Counted from the stretch's first letter, positions 9,940 through 20,529 are shown. The stretch: DNA of 64,000 bases from Tubulanus polymorphus (GCF_964204645.1 NC_134030.1:12026278-12090277); one strand, 5' to 3'. Notes: generated by a model from the letters alone, not told the origin. Program-made: numbers and translations.

Positions 9940-10350
9940 TTGAGCGGGGAACTATTCCACGCTATACTGGACTTGAACCGCAGAGGTAAGTTTTTTTATC
10001 GCATTACAGACAATTCTGATAATAATCAGGGACATCAAAACGATCGAAATGAAAACGAGAATGACGTAGCAAATATTATAATCACAAATAGAGATAGATG
10101 TCAGGATAGTGAAGTAGAGATACGTGAAAAACCTAGAAGAACATTAAATGGAACCGTAATACAGGGTGTATATGTTACTAATGATCGCTTACAGGAATTT
10201 GATAATCAGATGTCTAATGAAGACTCATCAAATAATGAGAATGTAAATAGAGTATATTGTTCAGCTCGATCGAAAACTCACCAAGATCATACGAATCAGG
10301 GCTCAACTCCAGAACAGGTAAAAGTAGATCTGCCCAGGCTGAGTACATAG
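9940..10350 (+). CDS. Unrecognised open frame, Asn/Asp-rich, low confidence
   Basis: An open frame of about 136 codons, rich in Asn, Asp and Glu, with no domain I recognise. It sits between the two inverted-repeat elements. A short stretch at 9917-9975 in another frame reads GTIPRYTGLEP and resembles GTILTYSGVEP at about 12150-12220. It may be remains of the LTR element's 3' coding region or cargo. No good start codon: the listed start is TTG. Confidence 0.25.
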   Translation: MSGELFHAILDLNRRGKFFYRITDNSDNNQGHQNDRNENENDVANIIITNRDRCQDSEVEIREKPRRTLNGTVIQGVYVTNDRLQEFDNQMSNEDSSNNENVNRVYCSARSKTHQDHTNQGSTPEQVKVDLPRLST

Positions 10351-10375
10351 CACGTATTCTTCCGCGAGCCAGGTA

Positions 10376-10748
10376 GCCGACCTGTTTTACTCGTCGACAA
10401 TTCCGACGATTTAGAATTGCCCACCTATTATACTCGTCGATAATTCCGACGATTTAGAATTGCCCACCTATTTTACTCGTCGACAATTCCGACGATTTAG
10501 AATTGCCAACCTATATTACTCGTAGACAATTCCGACGATTTAGAATTGCCGACCTATTTTACTCGTCGACAATTCCGACAATTTTAAATTGCCGACCTAT
10601 TTTACTCGTCGACAATTCCGACGATTTAGAATTGCCGGCCTGTTTCATTTGTCGACAATTCCGACGATTTAGAATTTCCGACCTATTTTACTCGTAGACA
10701 ATTCCGACGATTTAGAATTGCCAACCTATTTTACTCGTAGACAATTCC
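10376..10748 (+). repeat. 44-bp tandem array, left foldback arm
   Basis: About eight and a half units of roughly 44 bp with small variations (CCCACC, CCAACC or CCGACC at the join). It runs straight into the minisatellite at 10749. Confidence 0.9.
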
Positions 10749-11810
10749 ATGGATTACCCTTATATAATGTGGCTGGGATCGAGGGGCTGTGTTTTTGCGC
10801 GGATTACCCTGATATAAAGTGGCTGGGATCGAGGGGCTGTGTGTGTGCGTGGATTACCCTTATATAATGTGGCTGGGATCGAGGGGCTGTGTTTTTGCGC
10901 GGATTACCCTGATATAAAGTGGCTGGGATCGAGGGGCTGTGTGTGTGCGTGGATTACCCTTATATAATGTGGCTGGGATCGAGGGGCTGTGTTTTTGCGC
11001 GGATTACCCTGATATAAAGTGGCTGGGATCGAGGGGCTGTGTGTGTGCGTGGATTACCCTTATATAATGTGGCTGGGATCGAGGGGCTGCGTGTTTGCGT
11101 GGATTATCCTTGAATAAGGTGGCTGGGATCGAGGGGCTGGGTGTGTGCGTGGATTACCCTGATATAATGTGGCTGGGATCGAGGGGCTGCGTGTGTGCGT
11201 GGATTACCCTGATATAATGTGGCTGGGATCGAGGGGTTGCGTGTGTGCGTGGATTACCCTGATATAATGTGGCTGGGATCGAGGGGCTGCGTGTGTGCGT
11301 GGATTACCCTGATATAATGTGGCTGGGATCGAGGGGCTGCGTGTGTGCGTGGATTACCCTGATATAATGTGGCTGGGATCGAGGGCTGTGTGTTTGCGTG
11401 GATTACCCTTGAATAAAGTGGCTGGGATCGAGGGGCTGCGTGTTTGCGTGGATTACCCTTGAATAAGGTGGCTGGGATTGAGGGGCTGTGTTTTTGCGTG
11501 GATTACCCCTGATATAAAGTGGCTGGGATCGAGGGGCTGTGTGTGTGCGTGGATTACCCTGATATAAAGTGGCTGGGATCGAGGGGCTGTGTGTGTGCGC
11601 GGATTACCCTGATATAAAGTGGCTGGGATCGAGGGGTTGTGTGTTTGCGTGGATTACCCTTGAATAAGGTGGCTGGGATCGAGGGGCTGTGTGTTTGCGT
11701 GGATTACCCTTGAATAAGGTGGCTGGGATCGAGGGGCTGGGTGTTTGTGTGGATTACCCTGATATAAAATGGCTGGGATGAAGGACCGTGTGTAGATTAC
11801 CCTTTATAGA
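10749..11810 (+). repeat. 50-bp minisatellite, foldback loop
   Basis: About 21 copies of a 50-bp unit matching 6222-6864. From 10749 to about 11050 a 100-bp higher-order dimer repeats three times, alternating CTTATATAATG/TTTTTGCGC and CTGATATAAAG/GTGTGCGT units. Later units drift to TTGAATAAGG. Confidence 0.95.
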
Positions 11811-11872
11811 TACAAACTGCAATCGGCATCAAGTGGCCGTGTCGTTGCTTGAAAATTTATCTTCCCTTCAAC

Positions 11873-12133
11873 AATTCTAAATCGTCGGAATTGTCTACGA
11901 GTAAAATAGGTCGGCAATTTAAAATCGTCGGAATTGTCGACGAGTAAAATAGGTCGGCAATTCTAAATCGTCGGAATTGTCTACGAGTAAAATAGGTCGG
12001 CAATTCTAAATCGTCGGAATTGTCGACGAGTAAAATAAGTCGGCAATTCTAAATCGTCGGAATTGTCGACGAGTAAAATAGGTCGGCAATTCTAAATCGT
12101 CGGAATTGTCGACGAGTAAAATAGGTCGGCAAT
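11873..12133 (-). repeat. 44-bp tandem array, right foldback arm
   Basis: About six inverted units (core GAATTGTCGACGAGTAAAAT). The junction with flanking DNA is at GGTCGGCAAT. Confidence 0.9.
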
Positions 12134-12346
12134 TAGAAACCGAACCACTCACTTCATTAAAGAAAATCCTCCACGATGGAACTATATTGACCTATTCTGG
12201 AGTTGAACCCGAATCAGGATAGCGTTAAGAGTAGTTCAGATTCAAGTAATGTCGCTATCGAAGAAGCTATTCGGACGGGAAATCGTCGAGCATTATGACC
12301 GTGCCCTACAGGAAAAACGGTTGTTGCTACCAAATTTCAAAATAAT

Positions 12347-12709
12347 GTGCTATTCGTAAAATATTACCATGACAGTCCATGGTACCGGGCATCAAAACGA
12401 GATTGGTTTGAAGTAAGTGATTACGGAGAGAGTCTTAAACATGTATGGGGTATATATCATGTCATCTTGGAAAATGAAAGGCCTCCCACCGAAACCGAGC
12501 TCAAAAACATTATACCTACTGCCGCACGAGCCGTATCAACACGTTTCAACGACCAGGGAGTCTTAGAATACTATGTTTTATTTGGGCGGTTCGCTCCCCC
12601 TGCATGGCGGCCTTGGTATGAAACAACTCCTGGCACACAAAGTCAGTACGCTTCTCGTTTAAAATCTATTTCTTCGAAACTCAGTAGTAGCTACAGTAGG
12701 TTTTCTTAA
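12347..12709 (+). CDS. Unrecognised 120-codon ORF, probably part of a longer broken frame
   Basis: The peptide has coding-like composition (for example WYRASKRDWFEV, HVWGIYHVIL, APPAWRPWYE) but no family I recognise. Just upstream (about 12281-12351) another frame reads EHYDRALQEKRLLLPNFK before a stop, so one frameshift may separate two parts of the same protein. It sits near the 3' end of the LTR element, where gag-like, envelope-like or extra ORFs can occur; which of these it is cannot be told. Confidence 0.4.
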   Translation: MLFVKYYHDSPWYRASKRDWFEVSDYGESLKHVWGIYHVILENERPPTETELKNIIPTAARAVSTRFNDQGVLEYYVLFGRFAPPAWRPWYETTPGTQSQYASRLKSISSKLSSSYSRFS

Positions 12710-13585
12710 GCTTTCCAGGATATCATATGGATATCAACGATGAATTGATCAGCTTATTACTCGTACGTATATTTTCAGTTTATTTACGCCCTGAACGGTT
12801 CAAAGATCGGATAGTTCATACGTTCAATTAATATATGCTAGTCATTTTAAGTAGAGTACATGAAATCTTTCGTAGAAAACACGCAAATAACGTCATTGTA
12901 AATCTAATACGAGACATAACTGAGATGAGTGTACGGTACGGTATGAATTTATCAATGATATAATATAACGTGGATTAATTGAGACAGCGATGATAGGTGT
13001 TAAAACAGTTCAGTTATGCTGGTGGTATCATCTTTGCTCAATTACTATGGTTATTCTTTATTTACTTCTGACCACTTATTTTGGATGATGATAATTTTTT
13101 CCTTTTGGCTGACAAGGGTAACTGTATTTGTGTTGTGTCATTGCCTGAACTCTGCTCTGATGTCAAATGTTGCATGTTACTATCATTGTGTCACGAAGTT
13201 ATTTCCAGTCAGTAATCGAAAGATCTTCAAAACAGAGAAATGCGTACTACTTGCAACTTGCATCACCAACTGATCTTCGGGACGCTATAACTACACAACA
13301 CGTCGCTACTTCTGTTCGTCGCAGAACCAACCAGAATTCGGGGATCGTTTGCAGATCATTCAAAATTACAGTTAACGTATCATCGCATCGTCCGTATATA
13401 ACGACAACATGTGACTCTTTCGTGAATGACTGATAATCCGGATGTTACTGTCCAGCGTTTGCACATTTTTGCGCGGTGAAAGTCAATCTTTCATGTTTTC
13501 GCGATGGAAGGAGTTTTGATGAACTTATAGTATCTGCGTTTTCCGCAAATTCGGAGGACCAAATTTAATTGGACAAGGGGGCATC
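12710..13585. other. 3' untranslated interior of LTR element with polypurine tract
   Basis: No gene recognised; short open frames at 13016-13433 lack coding character. The purine-rich GGACAAGGGGGCA at 13571-13583 directly precedes the 3' LTR and is the probable polypurine tract for plus-strand priming. Confidence 0.6.
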
Positions 13586-13679
13586 TGTCACCCTGATATA
13601 ATTTGCATATTTCATAATCATATAGATCTACAATGTCATATCGAACAGTTCATAACATTTCATAGCTCTACTACATATT

Positions 13680-13719
<40 letters not shown>

Positions 13720-14144
13720 TAATATAACTTATGACTATAGTGTCAATATGTGCTTTAAGGTCGTAATCAACATGTGACATTACTCAACATGTTTTCACGA
13801 TAATTAGCTATAGTCAGTGCTCATCGATAATTAATTAATGTCTCTCAAACATGTCACTAGGTGTTTGTTTGTGCGTCCTGATGTCTACAACTTGTCTGAC
13901 ACCTAGTTCTCACATTATACTCATGATTCTGTATATAAAGACTATGTAAAGCTATGATAATCATTCTCATTCCGGGATGCAATAAAGATTGTACATATAA
14001 GGTTTAACTGCCTTGTTGTTTCTGATGGATGGAATCCTGTACCGCTGGTGTAAATGCTAGTTCCTCAGCCAGCCTGCCGATACAACAACCAGCCGGTTAC
14101 AGATGGCGGAGAACCGGGTTTACCTTCACAGATCGAAGGTTACA
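13586..14144 (+). repeat. 3' LTR of Ty3/gypsy-type element
   Basis: Begins TGTCACCCTG right after the polypurine tract and ends GGTTACA, giving standard TG...CA termini. It is 559 bp, with a TATA-like TATATAAAG near 13932 and AATAAAG near 13981. It differs from the 5' LTR by two substitutions and the TAA tract, so the copies became identical recently. The flank after 14144 is ATTGT; the same five bases occur at 2551-2555, but they also belong to the minisatellite unit. Confidence 0.9.
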
Positions 14145-15761
14145 ATTGTAAATAGTTGATGTATATATATTTTGTTACGTTTTCATTCTCTAAATTTTAA
14201 TCGCTTCAGTGTTGTTTTGTAAATATTTGTATATACATGTGTAATAGTTTTCCTCCATATACCATGGAAATGGTTGGAGTGTAAATAAATCGTAATCGTA
14301 ATCGTAATCGGTATCGTAATCGTAATCGTAATTGGAACCCAAATCTCCATGCTCTAGTTCATTTGCAATGAAAATCTCTCGCTTCAAGTTTTCAATGAGC
14401 GATATTTTACTTACTATATATCGTCACGTGTAATCCTTTAAATATGTTATCCTACCGCTAGGTTGGATATGATAAAACCTCACTGCAAAGGCTAGAAATC
14501 ACTATAAATGTCCCAAAATTATCAAAAAAACATTTTGCAACGGCTGAAGATGTAAAGACTGGCTGCCAGGTATCACATGGTGGCAGCACTTGACGGCCCA
14601 ATTTCGATTGTTGGTTCGAGTCCTGGTACTTGTCATATTTTTATTATGAATCTACGAATGTAGTCCCTCTAAAATCAATTTTACTTCGTAATATTATTTC
14701 ATATTTATCAGCGCAAATCACGGATTCGGACTCACATTAGTCCGGACACATCAATTCTCGTAGACTGGTAGCCTGTCCCATTCAATATGGGAATTAATTA
14801 GGTTTTGCCCGTCCGCCATCTTCCGCGGAATATGCGGATCCAATCAGATTTCAGTATTTCATCACGTGAACAATGTAACATGGCCGCTTATAGTCAGTAA
14901 CCTGACTGTGGTTTAGTTTCACGATCGGATATTTTCGCAAACCATAGTCAAGAATAGGAAGGTCATTTTTCAATGATATCTTCGTGAGTCAATTTGACTC
15001 ACGAGTAATATGCCTGGCATTTTCTGGTCTTTTGAGATATCCGTCTAATTTTTGTTGTAATCATCGTCAATTCAACGGCGGCCATTTTGAAAAATTGTGG
15101 AGGGTACTGGCACCTGTGGACTGAGGCCAGGACCACAACACAAACTAACGAAACGAAACGACGAGATTGAAAAAAATTAAGAAATCAACACTTATTCACA
15201 TTTCTCTTCAATCAGAATTAATTTTATTTATTATTTATTATGGAAAACACGAAGATTTGAAATATAAGTTGGAAAACTATCAAAAATGAAAATTATTGTT
15301 TCGTTTTGAAAGTTTTATATAAATCCTTGTAGGTCACCTTGTCTATCATGCCACATGTATGCAATACAGAGAAATTGCGGCCAATGGCGAAATTTGTGGA
15401 GAAATTAATTAATTAATTAATTCTCAAAATAATGTTGATTAATCGCTCGAAACATACATAAAATTGGATTATTTCAAAAGATACCTGTGTTAGTGTGTGA
15501 ATTAAGCCATTAATTGTGGACTGAAGTCAATAGAAAGTATATTTTTGAAGAGTTACTTTTTTCAACCGTGTTTTGGCCCTAGTCATCCCTAACGTTGGTA
15601 TAAGCCCATCCCATTATAAAAAGCTTACCACCAACGATTAGGTAACTAACTAGGCAGCCTACAGACTGTCTCGATTAACGTTCCATGGATCTCTTTAAAG
15701 TCGTTTTTAAATCAATGAAGAAAGAAATTCCATTGATATTGCCAGGAAACGCTTCTGGAGG
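14145..15761. repeat. Repeat-rich gene-less stretch
   Basis: No gene seen. It holds an (AATCGT)n-like run at 14288-14333, a tRNA-like segment near 14570-14635 (box-B-like GGTTCGAGTCC), and a block near 14755-14825 that matches 19018-19090 in inverted orientation. AATCACGGATTCGGACT near 14705 resembles AATCACGTAATCGGACT near 19144 in the same orientation. Confidence 0.5.
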
Positions 15762-16097
15762 TTTAACAACACTAAATATTACTGATAATTGTTATACATA
15801 TTTCATCTATATTTCGTATTTCTTTATTGGTTTATGTCTCCATCTTATTACTCATTGTCCTCTGAGACTGTTTGTCTGTGTCAGAATGTGTTAATTGTTG
15901 TTTGTCTCACTGTCATGTCACTACTCGTCACCTTTGTTTTTGTATCATTTGTTTTATATAAATAGCTATGTGTAAAAATAAAGTCAGTCCAGTTTTGGTA
16001 TTCCAAACTGATAGTTCGCTCGTTACTCTTTCGTTCTGCTCCGGATTTCCGACGTCGACCATTCTTCGAGAATAGGACAGAATATAGCTTTGCTAAA
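15762..16097 (+). repeat. 5' LTR of small LTR element
   Basis: About 336 bp and close to 95% identical by eye to 17084-17449. It lacks the roughly 30-bp segment TTTTTCCATGTCTCAACC... present in the right copy. The sequence just left of it (CTTCTGGAGG) is purine-rich like the tract left of the right copy. Confidence 0.8.
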
Positions 16098-16188
16098 TTG
16101 GTGTTAGAACCGGCGGGCAAGTTTTACATTCAACTGCCCGTATAAGATCCTGGTACCGCGCTCTCACCAGCTAGTTTTCCCCATCACG

Positions 16189-16962
16189 ATGAATATTCTA
16201 CCACCGGCAGTCGTAGTAACTCTTCAAGAGGCTGGATACCACCAGGCACCTCAGAATTGGACTATTAATGCCGAAGAAGGATGTATCAAAGTTTCACTGA
16301 CATGGACAGTCCAGTCATCGAAGCCTTCGAAAGCGGTGAAATCGAAGTCTACTCTGAATCGGGACCGTAGACGTATGCAGGAATTCCTGAACCGAAGGAT
16401 GCTGAAAACAGAAGTTCCGAAGTCAACGAAATCAGATAACGCTACCATGGACACAGCGGTCATGACTGTCAACACGACTCATGAAATAGGATCTCAGACA
16501 GTTGAGGACGTCATAACTACCGCTGAAATAAAGAAATTGGAAGAAATCTCGCAGAAACTTTCAGGTGAACTTGTCGATTTGAAGGTCAATGTAGAATCAA
16601 AAAAAAGAACTATTATTGGACAACAAAAAGAAATCTTTGGACTACAATCAAAATTGGATAAATTAGAAATGCAAAATTATCCGTGTCATTGCGCTAAAGA
16701 TCCGAAAAACACTCAAACATGCGAAGATACATTAACTGATATCGGGGCTCTTTACGAAGCAGACCAACCGAAAATCATGGCTGCAAAACGATCAGGAATA
16801 TTATATGAGGTCCGGGTACAAGATCCAATCTCGAGAAAATATGCTGATTTCTTTGTGCACTGGGGACAATCATTATCATCAGTTTTCTATGACATTTTGA
16901 ACAGATACGATTTGGATATGAAATCATTCACCTATCGCGAACCAAATTCCAAAAATGATTAG
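16189..16962 (+). CDS. Gag-like or unknown coiled-coil protein of small LTR element
   Basis: A 257-codon ORF starting at ATG 16189, about 90 bases after the LTR, so it is the only large frame of the element. The N-terminus has an LPPAVVVTLQEAGY-type stretch and a short beta-like segment (IKVSLTWTV); a basic region follows (NRDRRRMQEFLNRR). Residues of about 120-165 look like a coiled coil with regular Leu/Ile spacing, and a small Cys/His group (YPCHCAKD) comes next. A structural (Gag-like) role is inferred from position and coiled coil only; I do not recognise the family and see no CCHC zinc knuckle. Confidence 0.55.
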   Translation: MNILPPAVVVTLQEAGYHQAPQNWTINAEEGCIKVSLTWTVQSSKPSKAVKSKSTLNRDRRRMQEFLNRRMLKTEVPKSTKSDNATMDTAVMTVNTTHEIGSQTVEDVITTAEIKKLEEISQKLSGELVDLKVNVESKKRTIIGQQKEIFGLQSKLDKLEMQNYPCHCAKDPKNTQTCEDTLTDIGALYEADQPKIMAAKRSGILYEVRVQDPISRKYADFFVHWGQSLSSVFYDILNRYDLDMKSFTYREPNSKND

Positions 16963-17083
16963 CTTGTGAATGATCAATACTTTTAATGTATATATAAATA
17001 TTGTTCTCAAATTGATAATTCTTCATTAAATTCATTTCATCTAATTTTCGGGGACGAAACTTTCAGAACGTAGTGGAGGAGGA

Positions 17084-17449
17084 TTTAACAACACTAAATA
17101 TCACTGATAATTGTTATACATATTTCATCTATATTTCGTATTTCTTTATTGTCTTATGTCTCCATCTTATTACTCGTTGTCCTCTGAGACTGTTTGTCTG
17201 TGTCAGAATGTGTTAATTGTTGTTTGTCTCACTGTCATGTCACTACTCGACTCGTCACCTTTGTTTTTGTATCTTTTTCCATGTCTCAACCTGTCTGAAT
17301 CTGTGTTATATAAATAGCTATGTGTAAAAATAAAGTCAGTCCAGTTTTGGTATTCCAAACTGATAGTTCGCTCGTTACTCTTTCGTTCTGCGCCGGATTT
17401 CCGACGTCGACCATTCTTCGAGAATAGGACAGAATATAGCTTTGCTAAA
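17084..17449 (+). repeat. 3' LTR of small LTR element
   Basis: Direct copy of 15762-16097, preceded by AGTGGAGGAGGA (likely polypurine tract, 17072-17083). TATATAAATAG is near 17308 and AATAAAG near 17330. Confidence 0.8.
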
Positions 17450-19810
17450 CAGGCACACTTGTTTAGTGTGTGTTACCGAATATATCGGTATTCAATTCAG
17501 GATGTCTGCGTTACAGCGCCGTCAAAACCTACAGGTCGTCAATCAGCAATTTGGACTGGAATCAACAACTGACTACTACTGACATACTGCACCATGCATC
17601 AGAGGCTACTTGTTTGTTCACTCGAGGCGATTGATTGTTCTGAATGTGACATTGGACATCAGCAGTTGATCCAGTGAAAATAAAGACATCCAGGTAACAT
17701 CACTTGCTTACTTAATTCATTCAAAACAATTGTAAAAATATGAACAATTGAATATTATGAGTGCTATTTCACAAATACTATATTGATTGTCTATTGTAGA
17801 TTATTGTGAGTGTTTTAGTGATGATTTTGTGAATCACAACTCGTAGGATGTAAAGGAATTGAAGTAATGCGTATCAAATTAGCTCAACAGTAAAGAATAG
17901 ATTGCAATGCATTAAGGTAAGTTTGAAAAACGGATTCTGAACCATAAATTGAAAAGTCAATCCAGGTTTAATTGTAAGTGATATGTATTTTAATTTCAGA
18001 AAGATAACATCATGCAGTAATCAAAGAGAAAAAAGAATCAGCACTAGCTGTCATGAAATGAGATTCCAAATAACGGGCGTTGAAACTCCTTGATTCTGAT
18101 TAACTGATGAGGTTTATAGAGCTGGATTCTGTGAATAACTGCACTAGCAAGCCTTCAATTTGAATTGTGATTGGATTATCTGTCTGGTCAAGGCTTGGTC
18201 TATATGATTCTAAAGACGCTATTATTCAAATCAGGGATATCAGGAGCATCTCAATTTGTCGATGATTAAAAAAACTACTGTTTTATGTCATGGAATACAT
18301 AGTGTCATTGCTTATTCTCTTGTCAGGGGCTGAACAAGATTTTGTACCAGAAGTGAACAATAAGTATTGAATTCAGTGAAAAAGAGTTTGAAAGTCAATT
18401 TTGACATTGTGTGGTCCAGGAGAGGAGGATATTGCGAATTTCCAGTGTGATCTGAATAACTTGTCTGGACCAAGTCTCTTAATTATAGTGTCCCAACTTG
18501 CTGTCTGTATCAGGAAATCAGTTGACTAAGGTAGATCCAAATATCTGATCGCACAAAGCACTAAAGAGTTCAACAATTGTGAACTTTATTCAGATACTAA
18601 ATATAGTCATTTTACAAAACTGTATTAAAACATCAATTCACTAAATACATCTCACGAACGGTAGATATAGAAAAGATGTCCCCTGTTCCTTCAGAATGTT
18701 CTGTATTCAGTGACAGTCGGGGCTGAGCTCACCTCGCAATAGATTTCGATCCTGCTTGTTAGTTTGTGTTCCGAGTACCAGGTAAGTTATCAGCGGATTT
18801 ATCTGATACCTACAGCAATTAATGTCTTTCCGTCCATTGTAAAGTATCCTTTTGTTTGTTGATTACATTGTTGATTTGTTGATTATTAGATGCTATTGTA
18901 ATCATTTATACCAGGGCAATTTCGATATCGCTCGAAGCTAAGCCGATTCGAAGAGACGCCATCTTAACCAGGAAGTATCTTGCTTCTTTACATGTTTGAC
19001 CTTATTTGACATGATCGAAAATGCAAAATGGAGGATGGGCACAACCGGTCTCTAATTGAAAATAGAGACCGGTAACCAGTCTACAATTCTCGCTATCTGA
19101 TTCATATATGAGCGATTCAAAAAGCCACCATTTTGTTTTTGCAAATCACGTAATCGGACTAATTTAAGTCCCGATCCATCATTTCCCGTTTCTGTTTCAT
19201 CTATCGCCGCCATTTTGTACCATCTTGATGCAGATGAACCTAACATTACCTAAATCGCTTTAAAGACGTCGACGCAGTTGATGCCACATCATGTTCGAAT
19301 CCCGACAGTGCAATAATTTTGATACCAATAATTCCCTCTTTGTGATTGAAGTGAATTAATGTTCATTGAGTATACGTGATTAAGTTTGTTTTCAAAGTTG
19401 TATAGTTCAAACATATGTGCAATATGTAAACCGTCACAGATAGATGAAAACAAAAACAACTTTTTTTAAAATCGTTGTATATTCTGAATGCAAATTCCTC
19501 ACTGAACAAATTGATGCATAAAGGTAGAGCAACCTAGTATAAACGAAATTATCGATCAAAACGCGCAAGGAGAGCATGTGCGACACACAAGTTCATGCAA
19601 CTGCCACCAGGGGACTTTGAAAGAACCATATCTTCCGTTGAGCCATTTTGGTACATCGATACTTTTTACGTGGTAGCCCTTGTATGTAGCTGGATCCACA
19701 TATCCAGCATAGTGTTGACCCAGGTTGCGCATCTTGGAAATAAGTCATATGTTATGGATGTAGAATTATTTCGATGACCCTTCCCAGTGCGATATATGAA
19801 CCATTTAGGC
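17450..19810. repeat. Gene-less stretch with old repeats
   Basis: No convincing exon. A hairpin (ACCGGTCTCTAATTG ... TAGAGACCGGT) lies at about 19046-19076. The block around it, 19018-19090, is an inverted relative of 14755-14825. A box-B-like GTTCGAATCCCGACAG occurs near 19292. Short starts such as the 26-codon frame at 17502 have no support. Confidence 0.4.
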
Positions 19811-20055
19811 AGAAACCTATGGTGGCTGATTCGGGCCATGTAATAAGAAAATCACAAACGTTACAAATTTCTTTTTGCAGACGCTTAAAAGTTGTTTTAT
19901 TGCGCAATAACGTGTTTAACGTGGTAATTTCTGTTTTTAACGTGGTAATTTTCGTTTTATTGCGCGATAAAACGACTTTTAGGCGTCTGTGAAAAAAAAA
20001 ATTGCACCATTTGTGTTTTTTTTTAGATGGCCCGAATCAGCCACCATAGAAACCC
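19811..20055. mobile_element. MITE with 8-bp target-site duplication (copy 1)
   Basis: TIRs begin ATGGTGGCTGATTCGGGCC at 19819 and end with the reverse complement at 20047. The flanks AGAAACCT (19811-19818) and AGAAACCC (20048-20055) match at 7 of 8 bases. Inside is a second inverted pair, CAGACGCTTAAAAG near 19879 and CTTTTAGGCGTCTG near 19976, with TTATTGCGC motifs. Same family as 36087-36270. Confidence 0.8.
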
Positions 20056-20529
20056 GTTATCGCTGCTATGCAGCTATATTTAATATTATGTTTCGAGTCC
20101 ATGCTTAATTAGCCGACATAGAAATAGTCGTCCAGCGATCAACATCGATTGAATTGTAGTTTATTTGCTATCGATAAGAGTTTAATATTCATCACATTGA
20201 AACAGAGAAAGTACGCAGCAGTAAATTATCTAGGAGGGGTTCATTTGTGAGAATGTTGAAAAGCCATCTACCACTTTGGGAACGAAATGCTTTTTCACCA
20301 AATCAACGATGCCGTTAGGGCCAGGGAGTCCGGTGGTCCCCCCCCCCCCCCAAAAAAAAAAAGTTGATGAAAATAAGACTTTAAATGATAATTTTTGGGG
20401 CTCCAATGCATAAATTCCTGGCCATGGATATACTCAATATACATAGCTGCCGGTTTGTACCAACATGTACAACAACGGTTTTGTTGCCTATAAATAAAAC
20501 GTGTATCATTTCACCCTATCCTATTTCCG
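20056..20529. other. Gene-less stretch with poly-C/poly-A
   Basis: No gene seen. A run of C followed by A occurs at 20338-20362 (possible assembly-sensitive site). Confidence 0.4.

Larger units (their letters stand above)
10376..12133. mobile_element. Foldback element with 44-bp-repeat arms and minisatellite loop
   Basis: The left arm, 10376-10748, is a tandem array of about 44-bp units (core TTTTACTCGTCGACAATTCC then GACGATTTAGAATTGCC). The right arm, 11873-12133, is the same array inverted. Between them lies the 50-bp minisatellite and about 60 bp of other sequence. Long inverted arms made of tandem repeats are the hallmark of Foldback (FB)-type elements. No protein gene is inside. Confidence 0.8.
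2555..14144 (+). mobile_element. Ty3/gypsy-type LTR retrotransposon, gutted and filled with nested elements
   Basis: LTRs at both ends, a primer-binding-like site after the first and a polypurine tract before the second, with integrase-chromodomain remnants inside. Gag to RNase H are missing, integrase has a stop, and more than 6 kb of other mobile DNA lies between integrase and the 3' LTR. Confidence 0.85.
15762..17449 (+). mobile_element. Small non-autonomous LTR element with a single ORF
   Basis: Direct repeats 15762-16097 and 17084-17449 flank an ORF. Each repeat carries a TATA-like TATATAAATAG and AATAAAG in the correct order for an LTR. A PBS-like TGGTGTTAGAACCGGCGG follows the first and a purine-rich AGTGGAGGAGGA precedes the second. 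No pol genes are present, so it must rely on another element. The repeat ends read TTTAAC...GCTAAA, not TG...CA, so the true borders may differ by some bases. Confidence 0.7.

Noticed and set aside
10503-10697. ORF of TRRQFRRFRI-type repeats
   Set aside because: A translation of the 44-bp foldback repeat, no evidence of a protein.
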